NCBI GenBank assembly: GCA_905203045.1 | Contig: CAJKUH010000030.1 | Location: 1-15,601 of the forward strand | From: an uncultured Eggerthella sp. | GTDB lineage: Bacteria; Actinomycetota; Coriobacteriia; Coriobacteriales; Eggerthellaceae | Direction: 5' to 3' | DNA: 15,601 nucleotides | Shown here: in pieces, positions 1-6,775 of the stretch | Position numbering within the stretch: the first letter of the stretch is position 1 | How the letters are laid out: each line of letters starts with the position of its first letter | Notes under the pieces: generated by a model | Told to the model about the DNA's origin: nothing | Seen by the model: the letters and a program-made list of their open reading frames with translations, nothing else | The model's database searches: none | Position numbers and translations under genes: made by a program

Positions 1-326
1 GTAGAGAACAGGTCGTCGGCAATACCGTGCGCCACCTTCGCCATCACGTTCGCCGTGCAGGGGGCAAGCACCACAGCATCTGCTTCCTCTGCCAGGGAAA
101 TGTGGTGAATGGGGTCAGACGGGTCGTCGAACAAGCCTACGGCTACCGGTTCATGCGTAAGCGAACGGAAGGTAAGCGGGTCGACGAAATGAGTGGCGTG
201 CTCGGTCATCATGACCTTCACGCGCACGCCGGCTTTCTGTAGGCCGCGCAGCACCTCGCACGATTTGTAGGCGGCAATTCCGCCGCTTACTCCTATAAGA
301 ACGGTTTTCTGCTCCGTTGTTTGCAT
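1..326 (-). CDS. coaBC: CoaBC, N-terminal part: phosphopantothenoylcysteine decarboxylase / phosphopantothenate-cysteine ligase (cut by window edge)
   Basis: Only the first 108 residues are inside the window; the gene runs off the left edge. The N-terminus reads MQTTEQKTVLIGVSGGIAAY, the flavoprotein nucleotide-binding start of the CoaC decarboxylase domain. A second recognisable block is the stretch ending HISLAEEADAVVLAPCTANV followed by MAKVAHGIADDL, where the APxTANxxAK pattern of the FMN-dependent Cys decarboxylase family is clear. In the family the full protein is about 400 residues and carries out two successive steps of coenzyme A synthesis from 4'-phosphopantothenate. The start at 326 is supported by AAAGGAG 8 nt upstream. 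A stand-alone flavoprotein decarboxylase (CoaC, UbiX or EpiD type) cannot be excluded because the ligase domain is outside the window. The gene lies downstream of the xanthine permease on the same strand, but a strong terminator separates them. Confidence 0.88.
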   Translation of the reverse strand, partial: MQTTEQKTVLIGVSGGIAAYKSCEVLRGLQKAGVRVKVMMTEHATHFVDPLTFRSLTHEPVAVGLFDDPSDPIHHISLAEEADAVVLAPCTANVMAKVAHGIADDLFS

Positions 327-356
327 CTGATTCGCTCCTTTAGCGTAAGTAAGTAC

Positions 357-388
357 AAAAAAGCGCTGCCGCTATTGTACGGCAGCGC
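357..388 (-). terminator. Intrinsic terminator of the xpt-pbuX transcript
   Basis: On the minus strand a perfect 9-bp stem (GCGCTGCCG at 380-388 pairing with CGGCAGCGC at 363-371, 8-nt loop) is followed directly by six T residues (complement of 357-362). It sits 32 nt after the permease stop codon and ahead of the coaBC start, so it should separate the purine operon from coaBC. Confidence 0.9.
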
Positions 389-419
389 AGGTAGTTGCAC
401 AGGTTGGTATTCGGCGGCG

Positions 420-1844
420 TTAGCTTTGCGGGGATTCGGGCGGTGTTTCCTTGAATTCGCCCGCGCCTTCGTTTCGGCCGTTGTCCACAACCAGCGGGCC
501 TTCCACGGTTTTGTCTTTCGGAAGAGCGAACGAAAGAATCACTGCGGAAAGGAACGTAAGCGCCACGCTGTTGCCCACGAAGATGTTCTGCAAAAGCTCG
601 GGGAAGTAGGTGAAGATGTCGCCTACTTGCGTAAAGCCAATGCCCAAGGCAAGGGAAATGGCGGCGATGGTGATGTTGCGCTGCGAAAAGCCCGCACTGG
701 CAATCATCTGGAAGCCGCTCAGGATGATGTTGCCGAACATCATGATAGTGCAGCCGCCCAAAACGGCATCGGGAAGCGAACTGAACACAGCACTGATTGC
801 AGGGATGAAACCTGCCAGCACCAACACGGCGGCACCGCATGCGATGGCGCGGCGGTTAACGACCTTGGTCATGGCAACCAGGCCGATGTTCTGGGCGAAC
901 GTGGTAAGCGGTGAGCAGCCGAAGCAGCCGGCGATGGTGCTGGTGAAGCCGTCGGCGGTAACGGCGCCACTGAACTCGCGCTCGGTGGGAACGCGCTTGA
1001 AACCGATGGCGGCAAGCGCTGCGGTATCGCCCAAGGTTTCCGCTGCGCTAACCAAGTACAGAAGCGCCACGGCGATGATGGCGCCGGGCTGGAATTCGGG
1101 CGTGAAGGGCATGAACTGCGGCACGCTGAACAGGCCCATGCCGTCGAACGCCGAAAAGTCGACCTTACCCATGGCAAGTGCCAGGATATAGCCCACGAAC
1201 AGGCCGAACAGCACCGAAAGCTGCTTGGCGCTGCCCTTTACCAAGCCTTGGAACACCAAGCAGGAAACAAGCGAGACAAAGCCCAAAGTAAGGTTCTCGG
1301 GCGAGCCGAAGTCAGCTGCCCCCGAGCCGCCGCCGAACGACTGCGCGCCGACGGAAAGCAGCGAGAAACCGATGGAGGTAACTACCACGGCGGAAACGAT
1401 GGGAGTGATGAACTTGCGCCAGTACTTGGCGAACAGGCCCAGCACGCCTTCCAGCAGGCCGCCCACGATGACGGCGCCAACTGCGGCGGGGTAGCCGTAG
1501 TTCACGGCGATGCCGCACAAGACGGTGACGAAGGTGAAGCTTACTCCCATGACGATGGGCATGCGGGCGCCGGCGCGCCAAATAGGGAACAGCTGAACGA
1601 ACGTGCCGATGCCGGCAACGATCATGGCGTTCTGAATTAGTATTGCCGTGGTTGCGTCGTCGAAGCCGGCGGCAGAGGCGATGATGGCGATAGGGGCCAG
1701 GTTCGCAACGAACATGGCAAGCACATGCTGCAAGCCATAGGGGAATGCTCGTGCGATAGAGATCTTCTCGTCGAACTGCTGAAGCCCGGCTTCGAATTCA
1801 GCATCGACTTTGGAAGAGGCGGGGGAGTCCTTCTTTTTCATCAT
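420..1844 (-). CDS. pbuX: NCS2-family xanthine (purine) permease
   Basis: This is a 474-residue integral membrane protein of the nucleobase-cation symporter 2 family, which imports purines, usually with protons. Visible family marks are QH at residues 39-40 in the first membrane segment, SFTFV at 102-106, the substrate-site motif AAETLGDTAA around residues 267-276 with Glu269, and SPLTTFAQNIGLVAMTKV at 311-328 with the QN pair at 318-319. The length is normal for the family, with about 14 hydrophobic segments and a charged N-terminus. The first ATG overlaps the stop codon of xpt (ATGA), which suggests translational coupling; a second ATG follows immediately, and no clear Shine-Dalgarno sequence is present. 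Pairing with xanthine phosphoribosyltransferase mirrors the xpt-pbuX arrangement of Firmicutes and makes xanthine the most likely substrate. Uric acid or uracil transport cannot be excluded from sequence alone. Confidence 0.9.
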   Translation of the reverse strand: MMKKKDSPASSKVDAEFEAGLQQFDEKISIARAFPYGLQHVLAMFVANLAPIAIIASAAGFDDATTAILIQNAMIVAGIGTFVQLFPIWRAGARMPIVMGVSFTFVTVLCGIAVNYGYPAAVGAVIVGGLLEGVLGLFAKYWRKFITPIVSAVVVTSIGFSLLSVGAQSFGGGSGAADFGSPENLTLGFVSLVSCLVFQGLVKGSAKQLSVLFGLFVGYILALAMGKVDFSAFDGMGLFSVPQFMPFTPEFQPGAIIAVALLYLVSAAETLGDTAALAAIGFKRVPTEREFSGAVTADGFTSTIAGCFGCSPLTTFAQNIGLVAMTKVVNRRAIACGAAVLVLAGFIPAISAVFSSLPDAVLGGCTIMMFGNIILSGFQMIASAGFSQRNITIAAISLALGIGFTQVGDIFTYFPELLQNIFVGNSVALTFLSAVILSFALPKDKTVEGPLVVDNGRNEGAGEFKETPPESPQS

Positions 1845-2416
1845 CGGAAGGTGATTTCACCCGTTTCGGGGTCCATAGCGTCTACGATGGCGAGCGATTC
1901 GAGCTGATAACCGCGCTTGCGGAGCTTTTCGCCGCCTTCCTGGAAGCCCTTTTCGATTGCGATGCCGATGCCTTCGATGGTGGCGCCTGCGTCTTCGCAC
2001 AGCTGGATAAGGCCGTTCATGGCGCAGCCGTTTGCCATGAAGTCGTCGATGAGCAGCAGATGGTCTTCGGGGCCTACGAACTTCTTCGAAACGATAACGT
2101 CGAACACCTTGCCGTGGGTGAAGCTCTGCACGCGGGTGGCGTACAGCGTGCCGTCGAGGTTGATGCTCTGCGCCTTCTTCGCGAATACCACGGGGACGTT
2201 GAACACGCGGGCCACGATGGCGGCAATGCCGATGCCGGAAGCTTCGATGGTCAGGATCTTGTTGATGGGCTTGCCGGCGAAGGCGCGCTTCCATTCCTGA
2301 GCCATTTCCTCGAACAGAGCCACGTCCATTTGGTGGTTGAGGAAAGAGTCTACTTTGAGCACGTCGCCGCTTTTTACGATGCCATCGCGCTGGATTCGCT
2401 CTTCGAGCAGACGCAT
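1841..2416 (-). CDS. xpt: Xanthine phosphoribosyltransferase
   Basis: A 191-residue cytoplasmic enzyme that joins xanthine to PRPP to give XMP, feeding purine salvage. The type I phosphoribosyltransferase PRPP loop is seen as LLIDDFMANGCAMNG at residues 121-135, very close to the Bacillus Xpt motif IDDFLANGQA. EASGIGIA (58-65) and FAKKAQ (78-83) also fit Xpt. Length matches the family (about 190-195 residues). The start at 2416 is preceded by AAAGGA about 11 nt upstream. It is the first gene of a two-gene unit with the permease, overlapping it by 4 nt. I looked for a purine riboswitch in the leader, as known for Bacillus xpt-pbuX, and did not find its conserved core. A 13-bp palindrome lies upstream instead. 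Confidence 0.93.
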   Translation of the reverse strand: MRLLEERIQRDGIVKSGDVLKVDSFLNHQMDVALFEEMAQEWKRAFAGKPINKILTIEASGIGIAAIVARVFNVPVVFAKKAQSINLDGTLYATRVQSFTHGKVFDVIVSKKFVGPEDHLLLIDDFMANGCAMNGLIQLCEDAGATIEGIGIAIEKGFQEGGEKLRKRGYQLESLAIVDAMDPETGEITFR

Positions 2417-2476
2417 AGGGCGTCATCCTTTCTGCTGCCAGTGGGGACCGGCTATTTGGCTTGGGTATAAAGATGT

Positions 2477-2489
2477 CGTTAGTCTAACG
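2477..2489. promoter_or_regulatory. Candidate operator palindrome upstream of xpt
   Basis: CGTTA-GTC-TAACG is a 13-bp inverted repeat 61 nt upstream of the xpt start. On the minus strand a TTTATA sequence, a possible -10 element, follows a few bases downstream of it. The placement is suitable for a transcription factor site controlling xpt-pbuX, but no regulator is identified and the repeat is short. Confidence 0.35.
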
Positions 2490-2589
2490 CACTTTTAACG
2501 TTTGCGGCGCTTGCGCCGGTCATTTTGGCGTGATATGAAGCCTAATTTCTTGCCATTGGAAAACGAAAGGCATGGTTTGCGTGTGGCTT

Positions 2590-2598
2590 TGCTATAGT
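2590..2598 (+). promoter_or_regulatory. Candidate extended -10 promoter of the CmpB-like gene
   Basis: TGCTATAGT matches the extended -10 pattern TGnTATAAT with one change. No convincing -35 is seen. Transcription would start near 2604-2606, only a few bases before the chosen ATG at 2608, which would give a leaderless mRNA. Confidence 0.45.
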
Positions 2599-2607
2599 CA
2601 CATCCAT

Positions 2608-3498
2608 ATGAGTGTAAAGACGAAGCAACATACCCAAAACGAAGAGAGCCTGCTTCCTGCCAAGGTAGACGCTGCGGCGGCCCTGCGCCGTGCCGATGCA
2701 AGCGAGGGCGGAAGCGGGAAGAACCCCGAGCCTGCCAAGCGTATCCGTTCGCTGCGTGATTTGGCCGATTGGTTCTTCGACTCCACGCTTGTGCGCTCGT
2801 TCCGTGCGCAGCTTGCGCCGGGATACTTGGACATGAGCTTTCTTCTGCTGTTTTGGATCTTCATCACGGCATCCATCCTGGGCCTGGCGCTGGAAGACAT
2901 CTTCCATGTGCTGGTTTACGGCGGATACGAAAGCCGCGCTGGGTTTGTGTGGGGGCCGTTTTCGCCCATCTACGGTGTGGGCGCGGTGGTGCTGACACTG
3001 TTCCTTAACCGGTTCTACTACACGCATGACCTGGTTATTTTTCTGGTTGCCATGGTATTGGGCGCTATGCTCGAATACGGCGCCAGTTGGATGATGGAAA
3101 CGTTTTGGCATGCCATTGCCTGGGATTACACGGGCACGTTCGGCTCCATCAACGGCCGTACCAACTTCTTCTTCGGCGTTATGTGGGGCACGTTGGGCTT
3201 GTTCTGGGTTCGGTTCGTGCTGCCTGTTATCAAGGCGGTGCAGCAACGCTTTACCGGCAAAGGCGGCAAGCTGTTCAAGATCGTCAGCTGGCTTTTAGTG
3301 GTGTTCATTGCGGTGGACGCTGTTATGACGGTGCTCGCGCTGCATCGTGAAGGCCAGCGTGCCGAGAACATCCCGCCGGCAACCCAGATAGATGTGATGC
3401 TTGACGAGGCATTCCCCGATTGGTGGCTGCAGGAGCGCTTCCACAACATGACCGTTTCGGCCGACGTGGGTAAGCAGGCGCAGGAACAGAACCAGTAG
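2608..3498 (+). CDS. CmpB-like (putative ABC-transporter type IV) membrane protein
   Basis: A 296-residue protein with a hydrophilic, charged N-terminal region (1-72) followed by about five membrane segments (roughly 76-98, 120-136, 142-159, 186-206 and 224-245). GPFSPIYGVGA at 117-127, a Glu in LGAMLEYGASW (151-161), WDYTG (172-176) and the downstream IN...N..F.G pattern fit the CmpB / ABC_trans_CmpB family, which is named as a putative transporter but has no well-established function. The start at 2608 is chosen because a TATAGT element lies just upstream and no Shine-Dalgarno precedes it. An ATG at 2572 would add 12 residues, but its purine-rich stretch is too close to act as a ribosome site. 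The gene is divergent from xpt. A stem-loop without a T-run follows it. Confidence 0.7.
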   Translation: MSVKTKQHTQNEESLLPAKVDAAAALRRADASEGGSGKNPEPAKRIRSLRDLADWFFDSTLVRSFRAQLAPGYLDMSFLLLFWIFITASILGLALEDIFHVLVYGGYESRAGFVWGPFSPIYGVGAVVLTLFLNRFYYTHDLVIFLVAMVLGAMLEYGASWMMETFWHAIAWDYTGTFGSINGRTNFFFGVMWGTLGLFWVRFVLPVIKAVQQRFTGKGGKLFKIVSWLLVVFIAVDAVMTVLALHREGQRAENIPPATQIDVMLDEAFPDWWLQERFHNMTVSADVGKQAQEQNQ

Positions 3499-3527
3499 CG
3501 TGTGGTTGGCAGACGCTGATTGGGCAA

Positions 3528-3548
3528 GCGCCCGCTCAGGTCGGGCGC
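3528..3548 (+). other. Stem-loop between the CmpB-like gene and ybaK
   Basis: GCGCCCG (3528-3534) pairs perfectly with CGGGCGC (3542-3548) around a 7-nt loop. There is no T-run after it, so it is not a classical intrinsic terminator. It may protect a 3' end or be incidental in GC-rich DNA. Confidence 0.3.
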
Positions 3549-3606
3549 CAGATGTTCGCAGGATGTCGGTCGATGCATCGAAAAGCAAGCAGGGAAGGGT
3601 TTCGCA

Positions 3607-4089
3607 ATGGCGAAGCAAGCGGAAAAGAAGACCAACGCAATGCGCGAGCTTGAGCGTGCAGGGCAGCCCTACGAGGCGCACACGTTCGAGTGCCCCGAGG
3701 CAATTTCGGGCGTGGAAGTGGCGCACGTTCTGGGCGAAGACCCCGATTGCGTGTTCAAGACGTTGGTTACCGTGGGCAAAAGCGGCGACCATTACGTGTT
3801 CATGGTGCCCGTCGCCATGGAGCTCGACCTGAAAAAGGCCGCAGCAGCTGTGGGCGAAAAATCAGTGCACATGGTTAAGTCGAAAGAGCTTCTGGGCCTG
3901 ACCGGCTATGTGCATGGGGGATGTTCGCCGTTGGGCATGAAGAAGTTCTTCACCACCACAGTCGATGAAACGGCGGCGCTCTACGACCGCATTTATTTTT
4001 CGGGTGGCAAAATCGGCTGCCAGATTGAAACCAGTCTTGATTCCCTGAAAGCGGCTATTCCGCTGCAGGAAGCCGACATCACGGCGTAG
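3607..4089 (+). CDS. ybaK: Cys-tRNA(Pro)/Cys-tRNA(Cys) deacylase, YbaK/EbsC family
   Basis: A 160-residue cytoplasmic trans-editing enzyme. Members hydrolyse cysteine wrongly attached to tRNA(Pro) by prolyl-tRNA synthetase. The conserved lysine is in CVFKTLV (Lys51), followed by a core with GYVHGGCSPLGMKK (100-113) and a glycine-rich SGGKIG (132-137), all typical of YbaK. Length is standard for the family. The start at 3607 is preceded by GGGAAGGG about 8 nt upstream; the open frame extends further upstream, but without a ribosome site. The gene is in the same direction as its neighbours, with 108 nt before it and 138 nt after it, so co-transcription is possible but not shown. Confidence 0.9.
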   Translation: MAKQAEKKTNAMRELERAGQPYEAHTFECPEAISGVEVAHVLGEDPDCVFKTLVTVGKSGDHYVFMVPVAMELDLKKAAAAVGEKSVHMVKSKELLGLTGYVHGGCSPLGMKKFFTTTVDETAALYDRIYFSGGKIGCQIETSLDSLKAAIPLQEADITA

Positions 4090-4227
4090 AATGCCGCTTC
4101 GTAAACTTTCCGTTACTTTTGCCGCAAGTAGGGTACCCTAAACAAGTTGTGCCCAGGCTGTGTGCGCGGCAAGGCGTTTGCGCGGTTGCGGGCGAAGTTC
4201 GAAAAAGAGAATAGAAAGCTGGTTTTT

Positions 4228-5697
4228 ATGTCTCAGCAAACTCAGGGCGGCATGCCCCAAGTGAATGACGTAAATGGGTTGTCGCTGCCCCATTTGGTAG
4301 CGGCGGTTATCACCGCGGTTATCGGCGGCGGTGTGTTTACCATGGCAGGCGACATGGCTGCCGCAGGCTCCAATACCGGCGGCGTGCTGATTGGCTGGCT
4401 GGTTAGCGGCTTCGGCGTGTTCTGCCTGATGATGTGCTTCTTCGCCCTTTCCCGCTACAAACCGGAACTGGTGGGCGGCATCTACTCGTACGCGCGTGCG
4501 GGCTTCGGCAAGTACATGGGCTTCCTTTCGGCCTACGGCTACTGGATCAGCGCCCTTATGGCCACGGTTTCCTATACCACGCTTCTGTTCGCAAGCCTTT
4601 CGTACTTTTTCCCGATTTTCGGCGAGGGCAACAACACCGCTTCGGTTGTGGGCGCTTCCATCATCGTGTGGGTGTGCTGGTTCTTGGTAAGCCGAGGCGT
4701 GAAGGAAGCGGCAAGCATCAACATCCTTACCACCATTGCCAAGATCATCCCGCTGTTCGTGGCCATCGTTGCCATCATCTTCTCGATGCATTTCGATCCT
4801 GCCATCTTCATGGACAACTTCTGGGGCGAGCCCGATGGTCCCAGCCTGTTCGACCAGGTTGTGGGCATGGTTGGCGTAAGCGTGTGGATCTTCTTGGGCA
4901 TTGAAGGCGCCGTGGTAATTTCCGGCCGCGCGCGTTTCTCCAAGGACGTTGGCCGCGCCACCGTTATCGCGTTTGTGGGCATTCTTTCCATCTACCTGCT
5001 GGTTTCCATCCTTTCCATGGGCGTTATGCCGCGCGCGGAACTGGCCGAGCTTTCCAACCCTTCCATGGCTGGCGTGCTTGAGGCGGTTGTGGGCCCCTGG
5101 GGCGCTGCGCTGGTGAACCTGGGCGTTGCCCTTTCGCTTTTGGGTGCCATGCTGGGCTACACCATCATTTCCTCCGAGTGCCCGCATGAAGCAGCCTGCC
5201 AGGGCGTGTTCCCCAAGTCGTTCGCAAGGAAGAACAAGAACGGTGCTCCTATCGTTACGCTGACGGTCACCTGCCTTATCGTTCAGGTGTTCCTGATCCT
5301 GGTGGTTGTTTCCGAGCAGACCTACCAGTTCTTCTACAGCGTTTCGGTTTCCATGATCTTGGTTCCGTACTTCTTCAGCACCCTGTACATGCTGGTGTGC
5401 GTGGTTAAGAAAGACGGCTTCGAAAACGTTTCGAAGAAGATGCTCACGTTCTATCGCGTTATCGCCGTGCTGGGCTTCTTCTACAGCGTGTTCCTGATTT
5501 ACGCCGGCGGCCTGACGGGCATGATGATCACCGCCATCCTGTATGCGCCGGGCATCCTGCTGTACCTGTACGGCCAGAAGGAACGCGGCGAGGCGATGCT
5601 CTCCAAACCCATCGAGCAGGTGGTTACGGCGGCAATCGTCATCTTCTTCGTGGTAAGCATCTACAGCATTGCTACGGGATCCATCGTTCTTTCGTAG
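4228..5697 (+). CDS. APC-family basic amino acid / polyamine antiporter (arginine-ornithine type)
   Basis: A 489-residue membrane protein with about 12-13 hydrophobic segments. The first segment carries the APC substrate signature ITAVIGGGVFTMAGDM (28-43). The segment around VWIFLGIEGAVVISGRAR, followed by FSKDVGRAT, matches the basic amino acid/polyamine antiporter group that includes ArcD- and LysP-like carriers. The start at 4228 (MSQQTQ) is chosen because the hydrophilic leader fits the family; the ribosome site is weak (AGAAAG), and an upstream in-frame ATG at 4147 would add an atypical Cys- and Arg-rich stretch. Directly upstream is a 12-bp palindrome, TAGGGTACCCTA (4129-4140), of unknown role. 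With ddaH downstream, arginine, methylarginine, ornithine or citrulline exchange is the most likely job; the exact substrate is inferred. Confidence 0.82.
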   Translation: MSQQTQGGMPQVNDVNGLSLPHLVAAVITAVIGGGVFTMAGDMAAAGSNTGGVLIGWLVSGFGVFCLMMCFFALSRYKPELVGGIYSYARAGFGKYMGFLSAYGYWISALMATVSYTTLLFASLSYFFPIFGEGNNTASVVGASIIVWVCWFLVSRGVKEAASINILTTIAKIIPLFVAIVAIIFSMHFDPAIFMDNFWGEPDGPSLFDQVVGMVGVSVWIFLGIEGAVVISGRARFSKDVGRATVIAFVGILSIYLLVSILSMGVMPRAELAELSNPSMAGVLEAVVGPWGAALVNLGVALSLLGAMLGYTIISSECPHEAACQGVFPKSFARKNKNGAPIVTLTVTCLIVQVFLILVVVSEQTYQFFYSVSVSMILVPYFFSTLYMLVCVVKKDGFENVSKKMLTFYRVIAVLGFFYSVFLIYAGGLTGMMITAILYAPGILLYLYGQKERGEAMLSKPIEQVVTAAIVIFFVVSIYSIATGSIVLS

Positions 5698-5707
5698 CGT
5701 TTTACCG

Positions 5708-5812
5708 TGCAGCCTGGTCAGGCACCCCTTTTCGGATGGTTTGCGAGCTTGCGGAGCGTTAGTGCGTTCCGATTGCGAACCCTACGAGCCTGGGGTGCTT
5801 GGCTGGGCTGCA
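5708..5812 (+). ncRNA. Candidate structured RNA: long stem-loop between the antiporter and ddaH
   Basis: By hand folding, 5708-5728 pairs with 5792-5812 over 21 consecutive base pairs (17 Watson-Crick, 4 G-U). Inside, 5738-5746 pairs with 5773-5781 (9 bp) and 5752-5758 pairs with 5765-5771 (7 bp), ending in a 6-nt loop. Seven of the pairs are G-U in plus-strand RNA and would be A-C mismatches in minus-strand RNA, so the fold suits a plus-strand transcript. No T-run follows, so it is not an ordinary terminator. It begins 10 nt after the antiporter stop and lies about 100 nt before the ddaH start. A second small hairpin (5867-5882) precedes the ddaH ribosome site. It could be a 3' UTR element, an RNase III processing site or a cis-regulatory leader. 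I do not recognise it as a known riboswitch class. Confidence 0.5.
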
Positions 5813-5909
5813 GGCGCTTACTGGCGCATCCCTTTGCAAAGAATTAGAATAATAAAGTTTTGAGAACGCGCTTTGCGGCGCGGGATTTGAGTAAGAGAAA
5901 GGTTTTATC

Positions 5910-6686
5910 GTGGCTAAGTTTTCCCACGTTATCGTTCGCCGTCCGGGCAAGTCTCTGTGCGATGGCATCACCAGCGCTCCCGAACTGGGCAAGCCCATCT
6001 ACGAAAAGGCAATCAAGCAGCACGACGCCTACATCGAGGCTCTGAAGCAGTGCGGCGTAGAGGTTACCGTTCTTCCTGCACTGGAAGAGTACCCTGACGC
6101 TTGCTTCGTTGAGGATACTGCGGTAATCACCCGCTGCGGCGCTATCATTGACAACCCCGGCGCTGGTTCGCGCAACGGCGAGGCTAAGGAAATGGAGCCC
6201 ACCATCCGTCAGTTCTTCGACGACGACCATATCGCCCACATCACCGCTCCTGGCACCCTTGAAGGCGGCGACGTTATGATGGTTGGCGACCACTTCTACG
6301 TAGGCCGTTCTGCCCGCACCAACGAAGAGGGCATTCGCCAGTTCATCGAGATCCTGGAAGGCTGGGGCCTTTCCGGCAGTGAGGTTCCGCTGGAGTACGT
6401 TCTTCACCTGAAGACCGGCGTTAACTACCTCGAAGACAACAACATGCTGGTTTCCGGCGAGTTCAAGACCAAGCCCGATTTCGAGAAGTACAACAAGGTC
6501 GAAATCCCCGAGGAAGAGGCATACGCCGCAAACTGCATCTGGGTTAACGGCACGGTTATCGTTCCCGAGGGCTATCCTGCCGTTCTGAAGGCTGTGCAGG
6601 ATCTGGGCTACAAGACGCTTGTGGTTGACACTTCCGAGTATCGCAAGATCGATGGCGGCCTGAGCTGCCTTTCCCTGCGCTTCTAA
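5910..6686 (+). CDS. ddaH: Dimethylargininase family hydrolase (N(G),N(G)-dimethylarginine dimethylaminohydrolase)
   Basis: A 258-residue guanidino-modifying enzyme. Family members hydrolyse methylated arginines to citrulline and a methylamine; close relatives act on arginine itself. The fold's signature residues are present: CFVEDTAVI (65-73), GTLEGGDVM with the catalytic Glu118, HLKTG with the catalytic His166, and the C-terminal GGLSC with the nucleophile Cys253. Length matches bacterial DDAH, and arginine deiminases are much longer (about 400 residues). The start is GTG at 5910, preceded by GAGAAAGG with 7 nt spacing. It follows the basic amino acid antiporter, so a two-gene uptake and hydrolysis unit is likely. 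No carbamate kinase or ornithine carbamoyltransferase is in the window, so the fate of citrulline is not visible here. A bidirectional terminator follows. Confidence 0.87.
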   Translation: MAKFSHVIVRRPGKSLCDGITSAPELGKPIYEKAIKQHDAYIEALKQCGVEVTVLPALEEYPDACFVEDTAVITRCGAIIDNPGAGSRNGEAKEMEPTIRQFFDDDHIAHITAPGTLEGGDVMMVGDHFYVGRSARTNEEGIRQFIEILEGWGLSGSEVPLEYVLHLKTGVNYLEDNNMLVSGEFKTKPDFEKYNKVEIPEEEAYAANCIWVNGTVIVPEGYPAVLKAVQDLGYKTLVVDTSEYRKIDGGLSCLSLRF

Positions 6687-6706
6687 TTCAAGCGCTGCAT
6701 ACACGC

Positions 6707-6745
6707 AAAAGCGCCTTCGGGAACCATCCCGAAGGCGCTTTTTTT
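6707..6745. terminator. Bidirectional intrinsic terminator between ddaH and the convergent APC permease
   Basis: GCGCCTTCGGG (6711-6721) pairs perfectly with CCCGAAGGCGC (6728-6738) around a 6-nt loop. Seven T residues follow on the plus strand and four on the minus strand, so it should work well for ddaH and more weakly for the opposing permease. Confidence 0.93.
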
Positions 6746-6775
6746 AACAAAAAGGGGACAGTCCCCATTTTGTTA
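6745..6775. repeat. REP-like palindrome with GGGGACAGTCCCC core
   Basis: A 31-nt near-perfect palindrome: TAACAAAA, one mismatched base, then GGGGAC-A-GTCCCC, then the mirrored mismatch and TTTTGTTA. Its right end supplies the stop codon (TTA at 6773-6775, TAA on the minus strand) of the APC permease. It lies immediately beyond the bidirectional terminator. The compact GC core with A/T flanks resembles short repeated extragenic palindromes. No second copy is in this window, so repetition in the genome is not shown. Confidence 0.5.

Noticed and set aside
2505..2518. GC palindrome CGGCGC-TT-GCGCCG as a terminator or operator
   Set aside because: The loop would be too tight for the full stem, there is no T-run, and GC-rich short palindromes of this kind are expected by chance.
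3528..3548. Intrinsic terminator after the CmpB-like gene
   Set aside because: The stem is good but no T-run follows on either side, so it is listed only as a stem-loop.
4138..5187. 349-residue open frame on the minus strand opposite the antiporter
   Set aside because: Low-complexity, His/Ala/Gly-rich composition with no hydrophobic or domain pattern. It is a shadow of the antiporter gene.
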